From assembly GCA_964402175.1 (NCBI GenBank), contig CAYOBN010000016.1:1-64000 (forward strand): DNA of 64,000 nucleotides, given 5' to 3'. This document shows positions 39,143 to 47,206 of this stretch, piece after piece. Each line of letters begins with the position of its first letter. Positions within the stretch are counted from its first letter, which is position 1. Made by a program: the position numbers and the translations under genes. Origin of the DNA: JAWKUK01 sp964402175. Lineage in GTDB: Bacteria; Planctomycetota; UBA1135; GCA-002686595. The notes under the pieces were generated by a model. The model saw only the letters and a program-made list of their open reading frames with translations, was not told the origin of the DNA and ran no database searches.

Positions 39143-40966
39143 TCAACGGGCTGTGACGTGGATCTCGGTGTTCGGCAGTCGCAGCGCAGCCCGCGCCTCG
39201 ACCACCCGAGCATCGACCACCCACGCATCCGCTTCACTGCCGGCCGCGAGCAGGAACGTGGGCGTCCAGCCCTCAGCATCCGTCTCGAACGTCACCCACG
39301 GGTGGTCGGTGTGACGTCCGACGAGTCGCACCCGGGCACCGCCCAACGGTTGCCCGTCGACGACGACCCTCGCTCGGTGCTCCAACAGGGTCCCGAGCGC
39401 GAGCGGCTGCTGCGGCGCAGCGCCCGCGGCGTTCGGCAGGGGCAAGTCGATGAAGAAGGCTGCCGGTGGGCCCCAATCCAGGGCGCCGCTGCAATAGAGG
39501 CGCTCGGCGACGACCTCCGGCCAGAATACGGCGCCCGCTGCGTCGGTGTGACCCGACGCCAACCAGCGTGTGGTGTCGTGCGCGCGGCGCAGCTCGACGA
39601 AGGTGCCCTCCTGGAGCCGGCGTCCCTCTGGCCCCAGCAACACAAGACGGCGCGCTTCGTCCGGAATCCGCAGCGTGACCTCGGTCGCGCCGCTCACAGC
39701 GAGTGGCACCCGAGTGGAGCACAGGACGTTCGGCCAGCGCTCGACGAGCGCGAGCAAGTCGATCGAAGCCGCCTCGCCATCGATGCGGTCGGTGGAGAGC
39801 GCGCGCCGCCCGTCGAGGTCGCAGTTCCATTCCGCGTACAGAAGCGGCTCGGGGCTGTAGCGCACACGCACGGACAGTTCCCCCTGCGCCGCGACCGCGC
39901 CATCGAAGTCCCCTTCGATGTTCACCCGCAGCGAGCGCGCAGCTCCGACCCGGAGCGCGACCTCCTCGACCTCGTCGAGTGTCCCCGTGCGATAGACGTT
40001 CATCATCGAACCGTCGCCGAGCCAGACTGAGAAGTGCTGGGGCTCGCCGAAGCGGGGCACTTGCAACACGACGCGCCCATCCGGACCGACGGGCACACGT
40101 TCACCATCGATGCCGGAGCTCACGCGCGGCGGCACCGCAGCGTCGCTGCCGAGCAGTTGGATGGAGAGTCCACCGAGGGCCTCTAGCAGCACGGTGCCGA
40201 GGTGCCAGTCCGCCTTCGGGAACCAAGGCCCCTCGCTGTGCTCGGAGGAGTAACCCTCCGCACTGACCGTGATCCGGTAGGTCCCGGGGCGGAAACGCGG
40301 CAGCTCGAAGGTGCCCCGCGCGTCGGCCAAGGCGCTGCGCTCGCGCAGCCCGTCCGCACCGAGACGCTCCAGCGCCCCCTCCGGCGCATCGAGCCAGCGT
40401 GCGGTTACCCGCGCTCCTTCGATGGGCGCATCCGAGACGAGGTCGCGCACCTCACCGCGGACGACGACGGGCGGCATGACCCGTACTGTGATCTCAGGAC
40501 TCACATCATCGACAACCCTGACTCCGACACGCCCCCCCGACGCGAACCCAGCGATGACTTGAGCGGGTACGACCTCTGCTTGCACTCGCCCGTTCCCATC
40601 CGTCTGCAGCGTCCGTAGCGGCTCGTTCGAGTCGACCCCAGCGAAGATACCGACCTCACACGCAACAGGGCCCCCAGCCGCATCGACGAAGACGAGCGTG
40701 CTCTGCTGGCCCCCTCCGTCTGCCGCGTCCGAGTCATCCGCTTCCTTGGCGGCCCCGCCAGCCAGCGCCACACGCCCGCGCCCACCGTCACGAGCACTCC
40801 CCATGTCCGCCGAATCGAACGAAGATGAAGAGGCGCCGCCAACCGAGCTGGAACTGCTCTGCGGGTCCTCGCTGATCGGGCTGCCAGGGGCCTCGCGCGC
40901 GCCGTGTCGCCAGAAGCCAGCGATGGCGAGCCCGAGGAGGGCGAGACCGATGACGAAGCGCTTCAT
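39143..40966 (-). CDS. Large anchored protein with carboxypeptidase-regulatory-like domains (cassette 1)
   Basis: A 607-residue protein with an N-terminal signal or anchor (MKRFVIGLALLGLAIAGFW), a Ser/Gly/Asp-rich linker to about residue 90, and serial beta-sandwich domains. One carries the regulatory-like pattern RGEVRDLVSDAPIEGARV then TFELPRFRPGTYRITVSAEGY. The segment LRIPDEARRLVLLGPEGRRL recurs in the proteins at 47207, 49292 and 51474 (for example ELPDTARRL), so these form one family. It is predicted to be extracytoplasmic. Its ATG overlaps the stop of the 68-aa gene (ATGA). Function unknown; no catalytic motif is visible. Confidence 0.8.
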   Translation of the reverse strand: MKRFVIGLALLGLAIAGFWRHGAREAPGSPISEDPQSSSSSVGGASSSSFDSADMGSARDGGRGRVALAGGAAKEADDSDAADGGGQQSTLVFVDAAGGPVACEVGIFAGVDSNEPLRTLQTDGNGRVQAEVVPAQVIAGFASGGRVGVRVVDDVSPEITVRVMPPVVVRGEVRDLVSDAPIEGARVTARWLDAPEGALERLGADGLRERSALADARGTFELPRFRPGTYRITVSAEGYSSEHSEGPWFPKADWHLGTVLLEALGGLSIQLLGSDAAVPPRVSSGIDGERVPVGPDGRVVLQVPRFGEPQHFSVWLGDGSMMNVYRTGTLDEVEEVALRVGAARSLRVNIEGDFDGAVAAQGELSVRVRYSPEPLLYAEWNCDLDGRRALSTDRIDGEAASIDLLALVERWPNVLCSTRVPLAVSGATEVTLRIPDEARRLVLLGPEGRRLQEGTFVELRRAHDTTRWLASGHTDAAGAVFWPEVVAERLYCSGALDWGPPAAFFIDLPLPNAAGAAPQQPLALGTLLEHRARVVVDGQPLGGARVRLVGRHTDHPWVTFETDAEGWTPTFLLAAGSEADAWVVDARVVEARAALRLPNTEIHVTAR

Positions 40967-41169
40967 GGCGAAGGCGAAACAGGCGGCGCGCCTATTCCAC
41001 CGCGCTGCCGAGCGTTGGGCACCCGTGTGCGATGGTCTCCACCGATGGTGCCGCCGCCGCCGGGGTTCAGCGCGAGCAGCCGCGACTCACGGGGCTGATC
41101 TGGGCACTGCCGAGCTGTGAGGTCTCGGGCGAGAATCACGACGGCAAAGGCGATCATCCACTGCTTCAC
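40963..41169 (-). CDS. 68-aa exported Gly-rich peptide (cassette 1)
   Basis: The GTG at 41169 overlaps the TPR-gene stop (GTGA) and the stop overlaps the large-gene ATG (ATGA), so it is locked in the operon. The first 18 residues are a signal-like stretch (KQWMIAFAVVILARDLTA). The C-terminal half has GGGG at 37-40, sixteen residues, then GGIG at 57-60. The counterpart at 46994-47200 has the same length of 68 aa and the same GGGG-x16-GG[IV]G spacing, with R and V conserved at the same places inside. No family is recognised. It could be a secreted peptide or a substrate of the large protein. Confidence 0.78.
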   Translation of the reverse strand: MKQWMIAFAVVILARDLTARQCPDQPRESRLLALNPGGGGTIGGDHRTRVPNARQRGGIGAPPVSPSP

Positions 41170-41921
41170 GCTACCCTCCAATCTTCCATGGGTCCAAGCT
41201 CAGGAGCTCCACGGCGCAAGATCTCCAGATCGTCTTCATCGAATCCCCAGTAGGGAGTCGAGCCCCGGCGACGTCGGGCTCGAATCGTCGCAGCGAGCAC
41301 ACTCGCCGCGTTGCGTGGCGCAACCTCCAGCAGTAGGGTCGCTCCTTCGCGTACGATCTCGGGTGTACGTAGCTTCGAACCCACGACGCAGAGTGAGACG
41401 GCGGCGACCTCTCGGTCGACGACGCTCGGCGACCTTGCAGCGCAGCGGTACGCATCGAGGGCGGAGGGAACGTCGCCCAAGAAGCTGTACGCAAGCCCCA
41501 GGTTCTGATGGAGAACGTAACGTTGGGGATGGTCTGGAAAGAGCTGCAGTCCAGCCTGGAGAGCTTCGACTGCGCCGCGTTCATCCCCGCCCAGGAGACG
41601 TGAATGGGCGACGGTAACCCACCGCAGCGGATCTCGCGGGGAGAGGGCTAGCGCAGCTTCCGACCAGAGTTGGAGTGTTCGGGCACTTGGCAGTTCAACA
41701 ACGCGCGCGGCGGAGCGGTGATCCGCCTCTGTCCCGCCACGGACGTGGATGAAGATCGTGTCGGCCATCGGATGCGCGAGCAACATGGCGCGGACTCGCA
41801 GCTGCAAGTCGCGGCCAAGGGCGGCACGAGCGTCTCCTCGCCCCGGATCGGAAGCCTCCGAGACCGGCGCGAGTTGCCGCATCGCCCACCAAAGGCTTGC
41901 ACGCCGAGCCGAAGGCTGCAT
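41166..41921 (-). CDS. TPR-like helical repeat protein (cassette 1)
   Basis: A protein of about 251 residues, soluble and helical. The clearest repeat is RWVTVAHSRLLGGDERGAVEALQAGLQLFPDHPQRYVLHQNLGLAYSFLGDV split as two tetratricopeptide-like units (residues about 125-185). A second paired unit and an Arg-rich stretch follow. ATG 41921 lies four bases after the upstream stop. It resembles the protein at 46293-46997 over its middle region (GLAYSFLGDVPSALD against LALSVQGATQDAIQ; RSP at the same position). Likely role: scaffold for partner proteins of the cassette. Confidence 0.7.
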   Translation of the reverse strand: MQPSARRASLWWAMRQLAPVSEASDPGRGDARAALGRDLQLRVRAMLLAHPMADTIFIHVRGGTEADHRSAARVVELPSARTLQLWSEAALALSPRDPLRWVTVAHSRLLGGDERGAVEALQAGLQLFPDHPQRYVLHQNLGLAYSFLGDVPSALDAYRCAARSPSVVDREVAAVSLCVVGSKLRTPEIVREGATLLLEVAPRNAASVLAATIRARRRRGSTPYWGFDEDDLEILRRGAPELGPMEDWRVA

Positions 41922-41925
41922 GGGC

Positions 41926-42477
41926 TCAGCGGAGAGGTCCCACCGTGAGTATGACCCTACGAACCGCCTCACCCGCCAAGCTCGCGGAGCTGGATGACTC
42001 GACTGCGCCCAAAGCGACATCAGCCCAAGTCGCTGGCAAGAATGCGCGCAGCGCGTTGACGTGTGCTGGGCTCTGGGCATGCAAAGCGAGCCATGCTCGG
42101 ATCGCACGCGGGGCATCGACACCGAGGCAGGCGGCGAGTCGCGCGAGAAACTCTTCATGGTCTGGATTCATGAGCTCGTTGACCCCGTCGACCCGGATCG
42201 CGAAAGCCGACTCGGTGGCGAGTTCGGTGAGCCATTGGTCGACGTCCTGCCGAAGCACTTCATCGCGCAGCACCTCGGTCGCAACTCGCTCCGCGAGCCG
42301 ACGCCGGGCGATCTCGACAGGGACGATGACCCCAGCCGCGACTAGTCCGGTGCAGGTGAGCTCTCGCAACCCGAGCGAGCGATCGGTGAGCAGTTGTCCG
42401 ACGATGGCTGCGTGGGTCCACTCGACACGCGCCTGGTGCACGCGCCGAACGAAGGTGCCTGGATTCGTAGGGGCCAT
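41926..42477 (-). CDS. Unrecognised 183-aa helical protein, first gene of cassette 1
   Basis: A soluble, helix-rich protein with no signal. It shows distant resemblance to the 186-aa protein that opens cassette 2 at 45752: a Pro-containing turn then IARRRLAERV, a DQWL motif, LARLAACLGVD, and AWLALHAQSP. In the other protein the same positions read VRRAVARAI, ESWL, HRAAAHFG and VLALFHTLPP. The spacing is compatible with a divergent regulator, but I see no clear helix-turn-helix or sigma signature, so the role is left open. Confidence 0.7.
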   Translation of the reverse strand: MAPTNPGTFVRRVHQARVEWTHAAIVGQLLTDRSLGLRELTCTGLVAAGVIVPVEIARRRLAERVATEVLRDEVLRQDVDQWLTELATESAFAIRVDGVNELMNPDHEEFLARLAACLGVDAPRAIRAWLALHAQSPAHVNALRAFLPATWADVALGAVESSSSASLAGEAVRRVILTVGPLR

Positions 42478-42553
42478 GGTGCGTCTCCGGCAGGAGGATG
42501 CGGCATCGGGTCAAAGGGCGCAAGCCCCCCCCGATGACACCCCCAGTCAACAC

Positions 42554-42588
42554 GAGAGGGGCGCCGCCCCACGGGCGACCCCCCTCTC
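42554..42588 (-). terminator. GC-rich hairpin between the amber-interrupted gene and cassette 1
   Basis: GAGAGGGG (42554-42561) pairs with CCCCTCTC (42581-42588), and inside it CGCC pairs with GGCG with a three-base bulge. It starts 30 bases after the stop of the minus-strand gene at 42618, and cassette 1 starts beyond it. No T-run. A stop for the upstream transcript is the simplest reading. The rest of the 140-base gap should hold the cassette promoter. Confidence 0.5.
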
Positions 42589-42617
42589 TCACGAGCTAGC
42601 CTCGAGAGCTCGAGCGC

Positions 42618-43250
42618 TCAGCCGGCGGTGACGAGTGACATCAGTTGCTGTGCGCGGCGGGCGGCGTGGGTGCCGGCGTGCTTCTCGGCCAGCTTGGCGA
42701 GTTTCTTGTCCATGCCCTTCGAGTCCAGCTTGTCGGCGACGATGGCGTCTTTGAGTTTGCCGAGCTGTTTGGCGGCTTCGATCTCGGCTTTCATGTCTGC
42801 GCTGGCGAGGCGTGCGGCGAGCTCGGCGGCTTTTTCGCCGATGCCGGTCAGACCTTGCGTCGCTTTGGCGAAGGTCGGCGCCTCGTCGGCGGCGAGGTCT
42901 GCGCGGCCGTCTTCGATCAGCCACTCGATTCGGCGGAGGCGGGCGTTGGCCAGCGACTCGACGCGCTGGACGAACTCCGCGACACCTTCGATGCCTTTCG
43001 CCTCTGCGGCGCGGGCCTCTTGGATCGCGGCGGCGTACTCACCCTTGCCCGAGGCCTTCCACGCGCCCTTCAGATCTTTAGGCAGCTACTTCGGCAGCTC
43101 CTTCGGACCCTTCTGCGCGAGGGCGACCTCCTGCGCGACGAGCTCTTCGAGCTGGCTGGGCACGTCCCGGCAGTCGTCCTGCACGAACATCTTGCGGTCG
43201 CAGCCGAAGAGCGCGAAAAGCAAGGGCCCGCGGGCGCCAGCCGGCTGCAC
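42618..43250 (-). pseudogene. Lipoprotein-like gene interrupted by one in-frame amber codon
   Basis: Reading from GTG 43250 gives 54 codons (signal-like PLLFALFGCDRK, then QDDCRDVPSQLEELVAQEVALAQKG), a TAG at 43086-43088, and then 155 more codons in the same frame, ending at TGA 42618. The part after the stop is clearly coding: Lys/Ala/Glu helices with periodic EAAKQLGKLKDAIVADKLDSKG and LAKLAEKHAG. The context ELPK-stop-LPKDLKG suggests a single substitution, for example TAC or CAG to TAG. Explanations are recent inactivation, a sequencing error, or readthrough. The family is not recognised. It follows the thioredoxin-fold gene on the same strand. Confidence 0.75.
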
Positions 43251-43360
43251 GGGCCCTGGAGGGTAACGGTGACGGGCGACGCTTGGGCGCCTGCGGCGAA
43301 TGCTGGGACTCCGCCTTCCGTCGATGGAATCGTCAGATCATTGCCCCGGCTCGCAAACCG

Positions 43361-44572
43361 TCACTGCCCCGCGAACTTGGCTTTGCCTTCGGCGAGCTCC
43401 TTCAGGAAGTCCTCGGGCTTCTTCCAGCCGCCGATCGTCTGCAGGACGTTGCCCTCGCCGTCGAAGATGCCCATCGCGGGGATGCCGCGGGCCTGCAGCT
43501 TCTCCTTCATGACGAGGTCGTAGTCACCGACGAGGTCTTGCTCTTGGATGATCTTCACGGCGATGAAGTCCTCGTTGAGCGCGCGCGTGACTTCGGCGTC
43601 GGGATAGGTGCACCAGTCCATGCGGTAGCACCAGACGCACCAGAAGGCCATCACGTCGATGAAGACGGGCTTCTTCTCTTTCGCGCCGAGCGCGATCGCG
43701 TCGGCGTACGTGAGGTACTGCCAGCGGATCGGCTGCGTCGCCAGCGGGCGCGTCGCGTCGAGGCCGCGCTGTTCGAAGAACTCCTTGCGGCCCGGCTCGA
43801 AGCGCTCCATCCAGAGGTGCTCGACGCGCGCGCGCTGCGCGGCCATCACGGCGGGATCGGGGCCGTCGGCGGCGACGCTGGAGACGTTCAAGAGCTCGCC
43901 CGCGAGCTGGATCGTGTGGCGGTGGCCCGCGACGAAGATGCTCTCGTCGAGGTTCATCAGGCCGTACTCGCCTGCGGGCCGGCCGTCTTTCGGCACCATG
44001 GCCCACGCGTCGCCGGCCGAACCGAACTTGCCGTCCAGATCGCGGTCGACGATCGCGATCTCGCCTGCGGCGACGCTGGCGCCGAGGTACTCGACGAACG
44101 TCAGCGAGAGCGTCGCGGGGCGGCCCTCGGGCTGCATGAACGACGCGACGTACTTGACGCCGCTCGGAAGCGCACCGCGGATGGGAGCGCCCGTCGTGAC
44201 GGAGCCGCGCTCGCGCTGCTGCGTCTCGAGGGCGAGCGGAACGTGCTCGCTCTCGCCGAACGCGCCGTCACCGTCGAGGTCGATGGCGAGGGTATCGGCG
44301 AGCGCCGCGCTGGCGTCCTTCTTGCCGATGAGGACGCCGTGGTCGCGCTTGCCGACCTTCAGCACGCCGTACGAGGCCTCGCTCAGGCCTGCGGGCAGCT
44401 TCACCGTGGCCGGCACTTCGCCGAAGCTGGCGCGCGCGGACATCGGGGACACCGGCAGCCCGGCCTGTCGGGTCATCGGGTCGATCGTGCGCACGGTCGC
44501 GGGGACCGTTTGGACATCGGCGGCAGGGGTGAAGGGCGCAAGTGCGCCCATCAGGGCGGCGAGGTGCAGCAT
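43361..44572 (-). CDS. Exported thioredoxin-fold protein with large N-terminal domain
   Basis: A 403-residue protein with a signal peptide (MLHLAALMGALAPFTPAA). Residues about 30-270 form a beta-rich domain with calcium-like DxDxDG loops (DLDGDGAFGE; DRDLDGKFG). The C-terminal 120 residues are a thioredoxin/DsbD-gamma-like fold with active site AFWCVWC and cis-proline ARGIPAMGIFDGEGN. It probably works outside the cytoplasm in disulfide reduction or metal-protein maturation. The downstream gene on the same strand is the amber-interrupted one. Confidence 0.85.
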   Translation of the reverse strand: MLHLAALMGALAPFTPAADVQTVPATVRTIDPMTRQAGLPVSPMSARASFGEVPATVKLPAGLSEASYGVLKVGKRDHGVLIGKKDASAALADTLAIDLDGDGAFGESEHVPLALETQQRERGSVTTGAPIRGALPSGVKYVASFMQPEGRPATLSLTFVEYLGASVAAGEIAIVDRDLDGKFGSAGDAWAMVPKDGRPAGEYGLMNLDESIFVAGHRHTIQLAGELLNVSSVAADGPDPAVMAAQRARVEHLWMERFEPGRKEFFEQRGLDATRPLATQPIRWQYLTYADAIALGAKEKKPVFIDVMAFWCVWCYRMDWCTYPDAEVTRALNEDFIAVKIIQEQDLVGDYDLVMKEKLQARGIPAMGIFDGEGNVLQTIGGWKKPEDFLKELAEGKAKFAGQ

Positions 44573-44584
44573 GGTCGTGGGGCG

Positions 44585-44630
44585 GTAGGGGTTCGTCGTC
44601 GCGCGGCGGCGCCGCGTGTAGGGGTTCTTC
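44585..44630. promoter_or_regulatory. Direct repeat pair in the 44.6-kb divergent promoter region
   Basis: GTAGGGGTTCGTC (44585-44597) and GTAGGGGTTCTTC (44618-44630) differ at one position and are 33 bases apart, about three helical turns. They lie just upstream of the thioredoxin-fold gene (start 44572). A regulator binding pair is plausible but no matching regulator is known here. Confidence 0.4.
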
Positions 44631-44754
44631 TGTAGCGCCCCCGGCCCCCCTGCGCCAGTCGGATCGCGGGAGTGTCACCGTCCTTTCCGCTCGTGTGTAC
44701 GAGGTGTGTATCGATGGCTGCGGAGAGGCCGTCTCGGGCGTTCGAGATCTATCA

Positions 44755-44769
44755 CTTGCAAACTGCAAG
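44755..44769. promoter_or_regulatory. Inverted repeat, candidate HxlR operator
   Basis: CTTGCA-AAC-TGCAAG is a perfect six-base inverted repeat with a three-base centre. It stands immediately upstream of the two-gene operon that encodes an HxlR regulator. HxlR proteins bind short palindromes and often control their own operon, so this is the natural operator candidate. Confidence 0.55.
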
Positions 44770-44789
44770 CCATGGCCCATGATCCCGCC

Positions 44790-45311
44790 ATGTCCGCCCG
44801 ACTCAGGCCCTCGCGCGCCCTCCGTGCCCTCTGCGACCTCTTCGGGCTCGCACTGCTGTGCGCCGCAGGTGCGTGGCTGCCGAGCTGTTCGATCGCCACT
44901 CCGCTGCGCTGGACGGCGCCCCCAGAGAGCGCCCCCGAAGAGCTGTACATCAGCGTCACCCACGCGGTGCTCGATCCAGCGCAACGCGACGCGTTCGATG
45001 AGGGCACCGAGGCGCTCTTCGCGACGCTGGCTGCGGAGGAGGGCCTCCTCGCGTACTCGCGGCGCAAGGAGCTCTTCGGCAATGAAGCGTGGACGATGAC
45101 CGTTTGGCGAGATGCGGCGGCACACGCGGCGTTCGTGCGCTCGGCCTCGCACCGTCGAGCGATGCGCGAAGGTCGTGCTGCGCTCGTACGCGCGCGTTTC
45201 GCAGAGTTCCTTTGGCCGAAGGCGTCGGGCCGACCGAATTGGAAGGCGGCCCTGGCTGCGCTCGCGCCTCTCCCTCTGGTCGATTACAGTGGGCCGGCAG
45301 AGGCTCGATGA
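44790..45311 (+). CDS. Lipoprotein with ABM-like (antibiotic biosynthesis monooxygenase) domain
   Basis: A protein of about 173 residues from ATG 44790, chosen because it opens a lipoprotein signal (Arg-rich start, hydrophobic DLFGLALLCAAGAW, LPSC lipobox); ATG 44772 would add six residues and abut the palindrome. The mature part has the ferredoxin-like ABM/DUF pattern ISVTHAVLDPAQRDAFDEGTE, then LLAYSRRKELF and WTMTVWRDAAAHAAFVRSA. ABM-fold proteins include heme-degrading and quinone-oxidising enzymes. The stop overlaps the HxlR start. Confidence 0.72.
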   Translation: MSARLRPSRALRALCDLFGLALLCAAGAWLPSCSIATPLRWTAPPESAPEELYISVTHAVLDPAQRDAFDEGTEALFATLAAEEGLLAYSRRKELFGNEAWTMTVWRDAAAHAAFVRSASHRRAMREGRAALVRARFAEFLWPKASGRPNWKAALAALAPLPLVDYSGPAEAR

Positions 45312-45673
45312 CAGAGCGCCGTTCCGTCTGCCCCGTCGCGTGTACGCTCGACCTCGTGGGCGACCGCTGGACGCTCTTGGTGATCCGCGACCTCTTCGCG
45401 GGCAAAGCGCGCTTTCAAGAGTTCTGCGCTTCACCTGAGCGCATCGCGACGAACATCCTCGCCGAGCGCTTGAAGCGCCTCGTCGAGCAGCAGCTCGTGA
45501 CGACCGAGCCCATCGCGGAGCGCACTGGAGCCGTCGCCTATCACCTCACCGAGCGCGGCCGGGCGCTCATGCCGGTGCTCGAGGCGCTCCGCGATTTCGG
45601 CCTCGCCGAGATTCCGGGCACCGAAGCGCGTATCCAGCCCCTCCGCCGCCGGCCCCGCAAACCGCGTACGTGA
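45308..45673 (+). CDS. HxlR-family transcriptional regulator
   Basis: A 121-residue winged-helix protein with the family hallmark CPVACTLDLVGDRWTLLVIRDLF and a wing region ATNILAERLKRL then AYHLTERG. HxlR proteins often sense quinones, aldehydes or oxidants through the N-terminal cysteine, which is present (Cys8). The ATG overlaps the stop of the ABM-like gene (ATGA). It probably controls the pair through the palindrome at 44755-44769. Confidence 0.93.
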   Translation: MTERRSVCPVACTLDLVGDRWTLLVIRDLFAGKARFQEFCASPERIATNILAERLKRLVEQQLVTTEPIAERTGAVAYHLTERGRALMPVLEALRDFGLAEIPGTEARIQPLRRRPRKPRT

Positions 45674-45751
45674 GCCCGGAGCCCCGACCGCCTGTTCGGG
45701 AATCCCCGCTCCCTTGACGCCCTCCACCACCTGCGACACCATGCCGGTGCC

Positions 45752-46312
45752 ATGGCCCAGGACTTCCCCCTCGCACAGCGCCTCGTCCGCCTGAAGGAGC
45801 AGCCCTTCGAGGTGATCCTCGCCACGCTCCACAGCGCCGACCCGCTCGAGCTCACCGAGCGCGTCGCGGCCACCGAAGCGCGCCTCGGCCTCTGGCTCCC
45901 CCCCGGCCTCGCCCTGGCCAAAGTCCGCCGCGCCGTCGCCCGCGCCATCTCCCAGGCCCGAGCCGAAGCGCTCGACGAGTCCTGGCTGAACCACCAGATC
46001 GACCTCGCGGCCCAAGAGGCCACGAACCACGCCGCCGCCCACCAGCCCGAGCTCCAAGCCGCCTGGCGCACCCTCTCCCACCGCGCCGCCGCCCACTTCG
46101 GCCAGCCCGATTCCCGCGGCTTCGACGTCCTGGCCCTCTTCCACACCCTCCCCCCTCCCACCCGCCGCCTCCTCCAACAGGGCCTGACCGCCCTGACCCA
46201 GAACCAACCCCGCGCCCTGCCCCCCACCACCTGGCGCGAGTTCGAATCCACCTTCCGCGACATGGTCCGCACCCTGACCCGGGTGACCTCCGATGCCGAC
46301 CTGGCCGACTGA
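45752..46312 (+). CDS. Unrecognised 186-aa helical protein, first gene of cassette 2
   Basis: A soluble, strongly helical protein with no signal and no recognised family. It occupies the same place as the 183-aa gene of cassette 1 and shares weak motifs with it (ESWL, HRAAAHFG, VLALFHTLPP). The C-terminal part LPPTTWREFESTFRDMVRTL is helix-forming. Start ATG 45752 lies 78 bases after the HxlR gene. Its last 20 bases overlap the TPR-like gene. Confidence 0.68.
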   Translation: MAQDFPLAQRLVRLKEQPFEVILATLHSADPLELTERVAATEARLGLWLPPGLALAKVRRAVARAISQARAEALDESWLNHQIDLAAQEATNHAAAHQPELQAAWRTLSHRAAAHFGQPDSRGFDVLALFHTLPPPTRRLLQQGLTALTQNQPRALPPTTWREFESTFRDMVRTLTRVTSDADLAD

Positions 46313-46997
46313 TTCGGCGGACATCCTCCGCACGGAGCTGACGACAGGCCTCATGCGCGGGGAGGCGCGGGAGGAGGTGGTGGATCGGTTGCGGGTGAAG
46401 GTGCGCGCCGACGTCAAGGCGGCGACAACAGAGGCCGGCTTCGGATCAACGGCACGTCGTCAGCGCAGGTCCCACGCGCGCGCGCGTCGGGTCTGGATCC
46501 CAGCCCGCTCACTGGTTGACCTAAGCCCGGACGTCGACGCGCTCCACCTTCTCGCGTATGCACTGCTTGCCGCAGGGTGGAACGCCGACGCACTCGCCGT
46601 CTTCGACCGCGTCAGAGCACAATCGACCGACAGGCTCTATGCCGACGCCGGCGCGCTCGGACTTTCCCTCGCCCTCTCTGTACAGGGCGCAACCCAAGAC
46701 GCCATTCAGTGGTGCAACCTAGCGATCCGCTCTCCCTTCCCTCAGGTTGCGCCACACGCGGCACTGTCATTGTTGGTGCAGGGAGCGCGTAGCGCAAATC
46801 TCGCTGCAACTCGACGTGGAGTCGACGCGTCGTTCGACATGCTCACGCACACGGCGCTAGACACCACCGCAGGACTACTCGCACGCTACATCGATGGCGA
46901 GCAACGAGCTCGTGACCAAGCAACACTGGATACGCTGCGCTGGGCTGGCCCGGTGGGCGCATCCATCGCGTCGCGCGTCGAGGAGATCATTCGATGA
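46293..46997 (+). CDS. TPR-like helical repeat protein (cassette 2)
   Basis: A protein of about 234 residues. An N-terminal Arg-rich region precedes helical pairs of TPR type: LHLLAYALLAAGWNADALAVFDRV and ADAGALGLSLALSVQGATQDAIQWCNLAIRSP. The latter matches the counterpart in cassette 1. The codon choice becomes visibly less GC-biased from about 46500 onward. The stop overlaps the next start (ATGA). Probable scaffold role; partner unknown. Confidence 0.7.
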   Translation: MPTWPTDSADILRTELTTGLMRGEAREEVVDRLRVKVRADVKAATTEAGFGSTARRQRRSHARARRVWIPARSLVDLSPDVDALHLLAYALLAAGWNADALAVFDRVRAQSTDRLYADAGALGLSLALSVQGATQDAIQWCNLAIRSPFPQVAPHAALSLLVQGARSANLAATRRGVDASFDMLTHTALDTTAGLLARYIDGEQRARDQATLDTLRWAGPVGASIASRVEEIIR

Positions 46998-47200
46998 GAC
47001 TTGCCCTCGTCTTCATCCTTGGAACCGCACCGCTGACGAGTCAGTCCGCCGCGGAGCCAAGCGTTCCGCAGCAGAGTGCCACCCTTGCAGCCACTCAAAC
47101 CTCAGGAGGCGGTGGCTCTGCAGGCATCATCGGCAAGCGCAGAGTCGCAACGGTCCCGAACCACGGTGGTGTAGGTCCGGCTCAAGGCACAGGAGGTTGA
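46994..47200 (+). CDS. 68-aa exported Gly-rich peptide (cassette 2)
   Basis: ATG 46994 overlaps the TPR-gene stop. A signal-like N-terminus (MRLALVFILGTAPLTSQSAA) leads to a Gln/Thr/Ser spacer, then GGGG at 38-41, sixteen residues, and GGVG at 58-61. Length and spacing equal those of the cassette 1 peptide although overall identity is low, which argues for selection on the Gly motifs. The stop is six bases before the first large gene. Confidence 0.78.
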   Translation: MRLALVFILGTAPLTSQSAAEPSVPQQSATLAATQTSGGGGSAGIIGKRRVATVPNHGGVGPAQGTGG

Positions 47201-47206
47201 CGCCAG

